From: Aquificaceae bacterium | GTDB taxonomy: Bacteria > Aquificota > Aquificia > Aquificales > Aquificaceae | Length of the DNA stretch: 6,309 bases | Reading direction: 5' to 3' | NCBI GenBank assembly: GCA_025057715.1 | Contig: JANWVD010000054.1 | Location: 1 to 6,309 of the forward strand | Shown: piece by piece, positions 1-5,367 of the stretch | Layout of the letters: each line of letters starts with the position of its first letter | Numbering within the stretch: position 1 is the first letter of the stretch | Program-made: the position numbers and the translations under genes | The notes under the pieces: generated by a model | Seen by the model: only the letters and a program-made list of their open reading frames with translations | What the model was told of the DNA's origin: nothing | Database searches by the model: none

Positions 1-312
1 CTATCCGCAAGCCAAGAGCCAGACCTTGGGACACTCTTTCCAGATAACATGCAAGAAAACAAAAATAGAAGCTCTCTGGATTTTCTACAAGAAGCCCTAA
101 GAAGGATGAGACAAAAGAAGCTTAAGGTCCTCAGCGCAGATATCACCTTAGTAGGCGATAGACCAAAAGTGATGCCGCATAGGGAAAGAATTCTTGAAAG
201 CCTCAGAGAGCTCTTAGGGACAAAATCCGTTGGTCTAAAAGGTAAAACCTCTGAGGGAATGCTTATTAATGGAATGGCTTGCTTTGCTATAGTTTTACTA
301 AATGGAAGTTAA
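1..312 (+). CDS. ispF: 2-C-methyl-D-erythritol 2,4-cyclodiphosphate synthase, 3' part
   Basis: The frame is open from the first base, so the 5' end of the gene lies outside the window and 103 codons are visible. IspF converts CDP-ME 2-phosphate to ME-2,4-cyclodiphosphate and CMP in the cytosolic MEP isoprenoid pathway. Family landmarks appear in order. LGTLFPD (FPD at nt 37-45) matches the usual GxxFPDTDP loop, although here the DTDP is DNMQ. A Ser-Ser-Leu segment and an amphipathic helix follow. ADITLVGDRPKVMPH (PK at nt 163-168) matches the DVTIIAQxPKxxPH strand. KGKTSEGM (Thr nt 247-249, Glu nt 253-255) matches the conserved KATTxE element near the CDP/Zn active site, and a hydrophobic C-terminal strand ends the protein. 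It could be the C-terminal half of a fused IspDF protein; the window cannot show this. Its stop overlaps the next start by 11 bp. Confidence 0.93.
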   Translation, partial: LSASQEPDLGTLFPDNMQENKNRSSLDFLQEALRRMRQKKLKVLSADITLVGDRPKVMPHRERILESLRELLGTKSVGLKGKTSEGMLINGMACFAIVLLNGS

Positions 313-1057
313 CTTAGTGCTATCAGGAGGCGCAGCAAAAGGCTTTGCACACATAGGCACGCTCATCGCCCTCGAAGAGCTGGGATTTAAAATAAGGGCA
401 ATAAGCGGGGTAAGTGCAGGCGCTATAGTCGGAAGCTACTACCTTGCTGGATATTCCCCGCAAGAGATGCTTAAGCTAATAAGTTCGACCCCTTGGGCTA
501 AGCTCTTTCGCCCCTCCTTTCCAAAAAAGAGCCTCATAGGATTAGGGAAGATAGAGCAATATCTAAGAGAGACCCTTAATAAAAACACCTTTGAGGAGCT
601 AAACGGAAAGCTCTATATAAGCGCGCTGGATTTAAGAAGCGCAAGCGTAATTACCTTCTCAAGCGGGGAGCTCATAAAGCCGCTGCTTGGTAGCTTTGCA
701 ATACCTGGCATATTCGAGCCTGTTGCATTTAGAAACGCGTTGCTCGTAGATGGCGGGATTGTCAATAACCTCCCTATTGAGCCTATTTTGGGTGAAAAAC
801 CCTGCATATGCGTAGATGTTACCGCAATTAGCGAAGTTAGCAACCCGACGAATATCTTTAGCGTTTTGATAAGAAGCTTTAACGCAATCTTAAAGCACAC
901 TTACCAAAGTAAGAAAATCCAATGTGATATCCTAATAGAACCAGACCTTAGAAGCTTTTCAATGCTTGGATTAAAAGACGCTCAAAGGATAACTCAGGTA
1001 GGATACCTCGCCTCAATTAGGGCTATAAAGAGCTGGCTTGAATGTCAAAAAAGATAA
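302..1057 (+). CDS. Patatin-like phospholipase / acyl hydrolase (RssA type)
   Basis: This 251-residue protein has the complete patatin Ser-Asp dyad. The oxyanion-hole loop SGGAAKG is at residues 8-14, the nucleophile elbow GVSAG at 36-40 (Ser38), and the catalytic Asp in the DGG motif at 150-152 (VDGGIVNNLP). The family hydrolyses acyl ester bonds of phospholipids or other lipids. The single-domain length of about 250 residues matches bacterial RssA/YchK-like proteins, which are generally cytosolic or peripheral at the membrane. No signal peptide or membrane segment is seen. The start ATG lies inside the last codons of ispF (11-bp overlap) with no clear Shine-Dalgarno sequence, which suggests translational coupling. 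The 3' end overlaps the MATE gene by 16 bp. The substrate is unknown. The family assignment is firm and the cellular role is inference. Confidence 0.93.
   Translation: MEVNLVLSGGAAKGFAHIGTLIALEELGFKIRAISGVSAGAIVGSYYLAGYSPQEMLKLISSTPWAKLFRPSFPKKSLIGLGKIEQYLRETLNKNTFEELNGKLYISALDLRSASVITFSSGELIKPLLGSFAIPGIFEPVAFRNALLVDGGIVNNLPIEPILGEKPCICVDVTAISEVSNPTNIFSVLIRSFNAILKHTYQSKKIQCDILIEPDLRSFSMLGLKDAQRITQVGYLASIRAIKSWLECQKR
517..533. repeat. 17-bp exact repeat, copy 1 (in the patatin gene)
   Basis: CTTTCCAAAAAAGAGCC here is identical to 3611-3627. A GCTCTTT at 502-508 can pair with AAAGAGC at 526-532 (7-bp stem, 17-nt loop). In this gene it encodes part of SFPKKS. The A-run makes chance identity easier, so biological meaning is uncertain. 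Confidence 0.4.
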
Positions 1058-2391
1058 TAATAAACCCCAAAGACGGGTTTTTAAAAACATCAAAACGCGT
1101 ATTAAAGCTCGCAACACCGATAATTGCCTCAAATCTCTTATACACAGTTGAAAGCACAATCTCAATCCTGCTCGTTTCAGAAATATCCCCGAGCGCGGTT
1201 GCAGCGGTCGGATTTTCCGGCAGTATGCTTTGGTTTATCTACTCTCTAATGGCGCTTTCTTATACTGGCACAACGGTTTTGGTCGCACAAAGAGTTGGGG
1301 CTAACAAGGACCCTTCCCCTGCGCTATTTTGGGGGATATTAATATCGCTCCTTATTGCAACGCCTTTAACATTTTACGGAGAGGAGCTACTAAAGACTCT
1401 TATGAGAGCTCTCGGGGGCTCTCAGGATGTTATTTCTCTATCCGAAGAGTATCTAAAACCGATATTCACCTTTATAGCAGTTGGGTTTGTTGTTAATACA
1501 ATTTACGCCGCCTATAACGGCTTTGGGGATACATCTACACCCTTTAGGGTTGCTGTGCTTATGAGCCTAATTAACCTCACAATATCCTACATTTTGGTAA
1601 ACGGAAAGTTCGGATTTGAAAAGCTTGGCGTTGCAGGTGCAGGCTGGGGCATTGCAATCTCGGAAATAGCTGGATTTTTTACCTATCTTGCGCTCTATGT
1701 TTTTAAATCAAAGCCTTTTAAAGTAAGATTTTCCCCCTATTTAGAAGTTCTTCGCGAGATTTTCAAAATAGGTGCCCCAAGCGCCTTGGAGCGAGCCTTG
1801 ACAAGTCTCTCTTTTAATGTATTTGTCGGAATGGTTGCAATCTTTGGGGATAGAGCTCTTGCAGCCCACCAGATAGGTCTTAGGGTGGAGAGCGCTTCTT
1901 TCATGGTCGGTTTTGGCATGATGATAGCAAGTAGCACTATCAGCGGTCAAAACTTTGGCGCAAAAAACTACAAAGGAATCGAATACGGCGTTTGGGTCTG
2001 CGCACATCTTGGGGCGATTCTTATGAGCATCATTTCAGTGCCCCTCGTTATCTTTGCAAAGCCAATTAGCGCATTTTTCAGCAACGACCCAGAGGTCATA
2101 CGCTATAGCATCTACTACCTAACCATAGTAGCTCTATCCCAAGCCCCGATGGCTTATGCAAGCGTCCTCTCTGGCTCATTAAAGGGCATGGGCAAAACCC
2201 ACCTGCCGCTCTTTGTTAACTTAGGCTCTTTCTGGGTATTTAGGATAATCCCCTCTATGGCATTAATCCAGACATTCCCGACCCCCATTCTTCCCTGGAT
2301 TTTTATGAGCATAGAAACCGCCCTTCGGGCGATTATTTTTTACATAGTTTTCAAAAAGGTGTTAAATTCTTCCTATGGGTCTGTTCGTTGA
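1042..2391 (+). CDS. MATE family efflux transporter (NorM/DinF-like)
   Basis: This 449-residue, very hydrophobic protein has about twelve predicted membrane helices, the usual MATE size. MATE proteins export cationic drugs, dyes or metabolites in exchange for Na+ or H+ across the inner membrane. Family signatures occur in both pseudo-repeats. The first half has VAQRVGAN (about 81-88) and GFGDTSTP (160-167), followed by LGVAGAGWG (about 185-193). The second half has KIGAPSALE (about 242-250), LAAHQIG (about 273-279), SGQNFGA (291-297) and KGMGKTHLP (about 381-389). A short polar N-terminus of about 15 residues precedes helix 1. The gene starts within the last codons of the patatin gene (16-bp overlap) and its end overlaps the next ORF by 17 bp, so it is the third member of a coupled run. 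Its substrate cannot be read from the sequence. A lipid or polysaccharide flippase of the wider MOP superfamily is less likely given the NorM-type motifs. Confidence 0.93.
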   Translation: MSKKIIINPKDGFLKTSKRVLKLATPIIASNLLYTVESTISILLVSEISPSAVAAVGFSGSMLWFIYSLMALSYTGTTVLVAQRVGANKDPSPALFWGILISLLIATPLTFYGEELLKTLMRALGGSQDVISLSEEYLKPIFTFIAVGFVVNTIYAAYNGFGDTSTPFRVAVLMSLINLTISYILVNGKFGFEKLGVAGAGWGIAISEIAGFFTYLALYVFKSKPFKVRFSPYLEVLREIFKIGAPSALERALTSLSFNVFVGMVAIFGDRALAAHQIGLRVESASFMVGFGMMIASSTISGQNFGAKNYKGIEYGVWVCAHLGAILMSIISVPLVIFAKPISAFFSNDPEVIRYSIYYLTIVALSQAPMAYASVLSGSLKGMGKTHLPLFVNLGSFWVFRIIPSMALIQTFPTPILPWIFMSIETALRAIIFYIVFKKVLNSSYGSVR

Positions 2392-2824
2392 GGACTTACT
2401 TAACTTTTCACATCTTTTGGACAAAGAGATAGAGTTTTTATTAACAAAAGAACATCTCTCAAACATTTTAAATGGGCTTGAGATAGAGCTTTCAGAGAGC
2501 TTTATCGCCATAAGTGGCAAAAAAAGGGGCTTTTTAGGCAGTAAAAAATTCGAAGTAAGACTCGCACCGCTCGAAAATAGCGTCAAAAAAGAAGCAGAAA
2601 CTGGTCGTCAAATTCTGTGTTTCAAAGCTCTAACGCCCTCAAGCCTTAAGTTTTTACCGGATAGCTTTGAAAAAATAGGCGAAAATGTCTGTCTTGACAT
2701 AATGCCGGCGGTTTCTCAAACAGGTCTTTATCAAAGCATCCCTCAAAAGCTAAGACCAAAGCTAACTATATCAAGATATCGCCTATCGGATAGTTTAAAG
2801 GTCTATTTTAAATTTGAAAAGTAA
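2375..2824 (+). CDS. Conserved-looking hypothetical protein, 149 residues
   Basis: I do not recognise this family. The first 35 or so residues look alpha-helical and acidic/hydrophobic. The rest alternates polar and hydrophobic residues like beta strands: a strand-turn-strand around residues 36-66 with the turn GKKRGFLGSKK, a region near 80-112, and a final strand ending in LKVYFKFEK. There is no signal peptide, membrane helix or metal motif; two Cys (about 82 and 106) are far apart. The start overlaps the MATE gene by 17 bp. An AAGGTG Shine-Dalgarno-like sequence (2356-2361) lies 13 nt upstream of the ATG, a slightly long but plausible spacing. Codon use resembles its neighbours, and an open frame of this length in the right position argues for a real gene. 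It is the last gene of the rightward run and its stop directly abuts the stop of the convergent barrel gene. No function can be assigned. Confidence 0.75.
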   Translation: MGLFVEDLLNFSHLLDKEIEFLLTKEHLSNILNGLEIELSESFIAISGKKRGFLGSKKFEVRLAPLENSVKKEAETGRQILCFKALTPSSLKFLPDSFEKIGENVCLDIMPAVSQTGLYQSIPQKLRPKLTISRYRLSDSLKVYFKFEK

Positions 2825-3703
2825 TTACCACCTATAGCCCAAAGTAGCGCCCAAAAATCCCCGGCTTGAATCGTAAAATCCTATGTTTGAATCATCAAGT
2901 AAAGCACCAGCTATCGTTGATACATAAAAACCTTTGGCAGGAAAGTTAAGCAATTTGTAAGATAGATTAATCCCGGCAACTGTGTCACGCCTAATTTTAT
3001 TAAAAATTGGGTCTTCTGAGTCATAGAATCTTTGCTTTGCAGAGATTGAAAGCACATACTGATAAGTTTTTGCCCTATAAATAACATCAAGGGATAACCC
3101 ACCAAGGGTATAAGAGTTTGCATCGCCATCTGCAATCGAGCGAGAAAGAATAACCCTTGGTCCAATGGAAAATTTATCTACCCTTGTGAGGTATTGAAAC
3201 CCGAGCTCTAAATTTAGATTATCCCTCGCGAGCTTAGGGTAGCGCTCTTTTACCAAGTCCTCCTTAACATCCGTATAGCTTCCCCTAAAGCTAATAAGAT
3301 AGCTCTCTTTTCTATATGAGACCCCGGCTTCGTATTGTGGGGCTCTTGTTTTTGCGCGCGGGGCACTTTGCAAATACGGGTCTTTCCAAACCTTTCTAAT
3401 TGGGGATATGCCTGCGTATACCTCAAGGCTCTCGCCCTTTATGCCTGCTTGCACCGAGGGGCTTTCGTTTATGCCAGACCTCAAAAATACATTTCCGTAA
3501 TTAGTCGGAAAATTTAGATTAAAATCTATGATAGGAACGCCTTTTATAAAGCTATCATCAGGCTTTCCAAGGTCGTTAATTACTGCTTTGGAAGAGCTAG
3601 AGAGGTTGCTCTTTCCAAAAAAGAGCCCGCCACCTATGCCAAGCCTATTCTCAAGAGCAAAACAAGCGCCAAGAAACAAAGCCGTCAAAATTGTGCTTTT
3701 CAT
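2825..3703 (-). CDS. Outer-membrane beta-barrel protein, DUF2860-like
   Basis: This 292-residue protein has an N-terminal signal peptide (MKSTILTALFLGACFA, likely cut after Ala16) and then many short amphipathic strands rich in Tyr, Gly and Ser. It ends in GYRW, the terminal aromatic typical of BAM-inserted barrels. From memory, several segments match the DUF2860 family of uncharacterised bacterial barrels: VWKDPY (105-110) followed by a positively charged turn, DPIFNKIRRD (231-240) and SNIGFYD (272-278). That match has not been searched. The signal region also contains LGAC (11-14), a passable lipobox, so lipidation at Cys14 is an alternative. No other in-frame start exists close upstream, since a TAG stop lies just before it. 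A GGAGGG lies about 19 nt upstream, too far for a normal Shine-Dalgarno sequence. It is a single gene, transcribed leftward from the divergent region, and its transported substrate is unknown. Confidence 0.82.
   Translation of the reverse strand: MKSTILTALFLGACFALENRLGIGGGLFFGKSNLSSSSKAVINDLGKPDDSFIKGVPIIDFNLNFPTNYGNVFLRSGINESPSVQAGIKGESLEVYAGISPIRKVWKDPYLQSAPRAKTRAPQYEAGVSYRKESYLISFRGSYTDVKEDLVKERYPKLARDNLNLELGFQYLTRVDKFSIGPRVILSRSIADGDANSYTLGGLSLDVIYRAKTYQYVLSISAKQRFYDSEDPIFNKIRRDTVAGINLSYKLLNFPAKGFYVSTIAGALLDDSNIGFYDSSRGFLGATLGYRW
3608..3627. repeat. 17-bp exact repeat, copy 2, with a tight hairpin
   Basis: 3611-3627 repeats 517-533 exactly. Here GCTCTTT (3608-3614) and AAAGAGC (3620-3626) form a perfect 7-bp stem around the 5-nt loop CCAAA. 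It lies inside the barrel gene near its 5' end, on the opposite coding strand relative to copy 1, and encodes LFFGKS. It is not a terminator, because it sits within coding sequence. Confidence 0.4.
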
Positions 3704-3804
3704 GGCAAAATTAACCTATAGACCCTCCACTCTTAAAATCCCTCTTTTTACCCATGAATAGCTTGGATTGACAGACTGGATTTTATTTAGTAAAAGTTTT
3801 TACG
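3704..3804. promoter_or_regulatory. Divergent intergenic region, 101 bp
   Basis: This is the only intergenic stretch of useful length in the window. It separates the leftward barrel gene from the rightward thioredoxin-like operon, so both should be transcribed from here. The right half holds a clear promoter (listed separately). For the leftward gene only weak elements are visible: TATAGG or GTTAAT just upstream of its ATG as a -10, with no good -35 match. No terminator or structured RNA is seen. Confidence 0.6.
3768..3796 (+). promoter_or_regulatory. Sigma70-type promoter for the thioredoxin-like/HIT/ABC operon
   Basis: A perfect -35 box TTGACA (3768-3773) is followed after exactly 17 bp by TAAAAG (3791-3796), a 4 of 6 match to TATAAT. 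The expected transcription start is about 3803-3805, at or next to the ATG at 3805, so the transcript would have almost no leader. There is no Shine-Dalgarno sequence before that ATG, which agrees with a leaderless message. A small palindrome, GTAAAA-GT-TTTTAC (3790-3803), covers the -10 and could be an operator or chance. This is motif matching by eye. Confidence 0.55.
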
Positions 3805-4134
3805 ATGTTTGAAGGATTTGAAGAGTTAGAGGATAAAAACATCTACGAAACCGCCATAGCGGGCGAAAAGCCCTGCGTCATAGTTTTTTACATCCCGGGC
3901 AACGAAAGGAACGAGAAGCTCGCAGAAGTCCTTTTAAAGTATCAGCGCCTTTATGGTGATAAGGTTGGCTTCTATGCCGTAGATTCTACGAAAAACACGA
4001 GCGCAGAAGACCTCGGAATTTTCACCTTCCCCACGGTGCTATATTTTAGAGACAGCATGGAGCTTGAGCGCCACGATTACATCCCGAGCGAACCTCAGGT
4101 AGAGAGAGCAATAAGGAGGCTTTTGCGTCTTTGA
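3805..4134 (+). CDS. Thioredoxin-fold protein lacking the CXXC motif
   Basis: This 109-residue protein is exactly thioredoxin-sized. It shows the Trx order: an N-terminal helix, a core strand CVIVFYIPG (24-32), a helix, a strand VGFYAVDSTKN (54-64), then GIFTFPTVLYF (71-81) with the cis-proline at Pro76. Where thioredoxin has WCGPCK this protein has GNERNEK (32-38), so both active-site cysteines are Asn (33 and 36). The only Cys is Cys24. It therefore cannot carry out dithiol-disulfide exchange and more likely serves as a binding or adaptor domain. No signal peptide is seen, so it is cytosolic. The start is secure: the frame has a TGA at 3769-3771 and no other ATG, GTG or TTG before 3805. It is the first gene of an operon with a 4-bp overlap (TTGA) into the HIT gene. 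The fold call is strong; the function is unknown. Confidence 0.83.
   Translation: MFEGFEELEDKNIYETAIAGEKPCVIVFYIPGNERNEKLAEVLLKYQRLYGDKVGFYAVDSTKNTSAEDLGIFTFPTVLYFRDSMELERHDYIPSEPQVERAIRRLLRL
4113..4119 (+). promoter_or_regulatory. Shine-Dalgarno AAGGAGG supporting a TTG start
   Basis: AAGGAGG lies inside the end of the thioredoxin-like gene, 11 nt before the TTG at 4131. It is the strongest ribosome-binding site seen in the window. It decides the HIT start, because the protein beginning at this TTG has the family's typical N-terminus (KHIFAPWRSAY) and no ATG is available nearby. Confidence 0.75.
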
Positions 4135-4640
4135 AGCATATCTTTGCCCCGTGGAGGAGCGCTTACGTTGAAAGCGTTGGAAAGAGCTCTGAGTGTTTTT
4201 TATGCAAGGCGTTTAATTCCTCGCCAGAGGAAGATAGAAAAAATCTCTTGCTTTTTCGCGCGAAGCGCGCTTTTGTGATATTTAACCTCTATCCATATAA
4301 CGCAGGGCATCTTATGATAGTGCCGAATGAGCATATAGGGGATTACGAGCTTCTTGATAGCGAAACAGCGCTCGAGATGCATAGGCTTTTAAAGCTCTCT
4401 ATAAGAGCCTTAAGAAGCTGTCTTTCGCCGCATGGGTTTAATGTAGGATACAACCTTGGGCGCTCTGCTGGCGCGGGGCTTGAATCGCATATCCACCTGC
4501 ATTGCGTCCCAAGGTGGAACGGGGATACAAACTTTATGACCTCGATTGGGAAGACAAAAGTAATATCCCAATCTCTTGAAGACCTCTATGACCGCCTCAA
4601 ACCTATATTTGATTCCATGTGGGATGATTTTAAAGGTTGA
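4131..4640 (+). CDS. HIT family nucleotide hydrolase/transferase (Fhit/Ap4A-phosphorylase-like)
   Basis: This 169-residue protein begins at TTG (TTGA overlap with the preceding stop). The N-terminus (FAPWRSAY, 5-12) is typical of the bacterial Fhit-like branch annotated as HIT or Ap4A-phosphorylase-like. A CFLC pair (Cys22, Cys25), together with His68 and His120, could form the zinc site found in many HIT proteins. NLYPYNAGHLMIVPNEH (52-68) is the conserved nucleotide-binding strand region. The histidine triad reads SHIHLHCVPRW, with His120, His122 and His124; by family analogy His122 is the nucleophile. The trailing VPRWNGDTNFM is also branch-typical. Members cleave dinucleoside polyphosphates or nucleoside phosphoramidates by a covalent nucleotidyl-His intermediate. 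Its exact substrate cannot be read here. It sits between the thioredoxin-like gene and the ABC ATPase gene, overlapping the latter by 17 bp. Confidence 0.94.
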   Translation: MKHIFAPWRSAYVESVGKSSECFLCKAFNSSPEEDRKNLLLFRAKRAFVIFNLYPYNAGHLMIVPNEHIGDYELLDSETALEMHRLLKLSIRALRSCLSPHGFNVGYNLGRSAGAGLESHIHLHCVPRWNGDTNFMTSIGKTKVISQSLEDLYDRLKPIFDSMWDDFKG

Positions 4641-5367
4641 AAACCTAAGCGTTAGCTTTGGAAACTTTAAAGCTCTAAAAGATGTAAATCTCGAAGTTCA
4701 AAAGGGCGAGGTTTTTTGTCTTATGGGAGAATCTGGAAGCGGGAAAAGCACCCTTTTATATAGCATCCTCGGGCTTATCAAAAACGCCAATATAACAGGT
4801 TCAATAAAGTTCAAAGAGCTTGAGCTAAATAAGCTTCCAGAGGAAAGCCTTAGGCGAATAAGGGGTGCTAAGATATCAATCGTTTTTCAAGAGCCATCGC
4901 TATATTTTGACCCACTTTATAAAATTGGCACTCAGATAGAAGAGACCTACATAGCTCACTTTGGCAAAAGCGGCGCAAGGGAAAGAGTTCTTAAAGCCTT
5001 AGAGAGAGTAGGTCTGCAAGAGTCTCTTAAGGTTTTTCATAGCTATCCTCATCAGCTCTCAGGCGGACAAAGACAAAGAGCATTTATCGCGATGGCGATA
5101 GTTTGTGACCCAGAGCTCATTTTAGCAGATGAGCCAACAACCGCGCTTGACGCAACTCTTCAGATAAAGATTTTAGACCTCTTTAAGAGCTTTACTTTTG
5201 AAGGTAAGAGCGTTTTGATAGTAACGCATGACCCAGAGGTTGCCTTAGCGGTCGGTGATAGGGTAGCGATAATGAAAGATGGTCAAATCCTTGAAGAGGG
5301 TCCAGTGAGCAAAGTTTTTCAAAATCCAAAGCATCCATACACTGCAGAGCTCCTTAGCGCGCTTTAA
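4624..5367 (+). CDS. ABC transporter ATP-binding protein, oligopeptide/nickel (Opp/Dpp/Nik) type
   Basis: This 247-residue cytosolic ATPase has every ABC motif: Walker A GESGSGKS (35-42), Q-loop Gln89 in VFQEP, signature LSGGQRQR (145-152), Walker B LILADE (165-170) followed by PTTALD (D-loop region), and switch His202 in VTHD. The FQEP, PTTALDATLQ and C-terminal QNPKHPYTAELL features identify the OppD/DppD/NikD group, which energises uptake of peptides or nickel. It ends just after the HPYT motif, so it lacks the extra C-terminal region of longer OppD proteins and is NikD-sized. The start is taken at ATG 4624, giving MILKVENLSVSF, the normal family N-terminus. A longer in-frame start at 4576 would add 16 unrelated residues and deepen the overlap with HIT. 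No permease or binding-protein gene is nearby, so partners must be encoded elsewhere. Its stop codon overlaps the convergent gene's stop. Confidence 0.93.
   Translation: MILKVENLSVSFGNFKALKDVNLEVQKGEVFCLMGESGSGKSTLLYSILGLIKNANITGSIKFKELELNKLPEESLRRIRGAKISIVFQEPSLYFDPLYKIGTQIEETYIAHFGKSGARERVLKALERVGLQESLKVFHSYPHQLSGGQRQRAFIAMAIVCDPELILADEPTTALDATLQIKILDLFKSFTFEGKSVLIVTHDPEVALAVGDRVAIMKDGQILEEGPVSKVFQNPKHPYTAELLSAL

Noticed and set aside
613..900. Minus-strand open frame of 95 codons inside the patatin gene
   Set aside because: It lies fully antisense to a gene with an intact catalytic dyad, has no family resemblance and no ribosome-binding site; a shadow frame.
1737..2007. Two minus-strand open frames inside the MATE gene
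   Set aside because: Both are antisense to conserved MATE motifs and their translations look like reverse-frame noise.
2362..2586. Minus-strand open frame of 74 codons across the MATE/149-residue ORF junction
   Set aside because: The plus frame has a plausible start with a Shine-Dalgarno sequence and fits the overlapping run; the minus frame has neither.
3608..3626. GCTCTTT/AAAGAGC hairpin as a transcription terminator
   Set aside because: It lies inside the barrel coding region near its 5' end and has no following T-run in the direction of transcription.
3721..3745. GGAGGG on the minus strand as the ribosome-binding site of the barrel gene
   Set aside because: It is about 19 nt before the ATG, and no alternative start lies closer because of an in-frame TAG.
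3335..3761. Plus-strand open frames antisense to the barrel gene
   Set aside because: The minus-strand protein has a signal peptide, barrel strands and a terminal aromatic residue; the plus translations show no family features.
4576..4623. Upstream ATG as the start of the ABC ATPase
   Set aside because: It would add 16 residues with no family match and enlarge the overlap with the HIT gene to 65 bp; MILKVENLSVSF at 4624 is the normal N-terminus.
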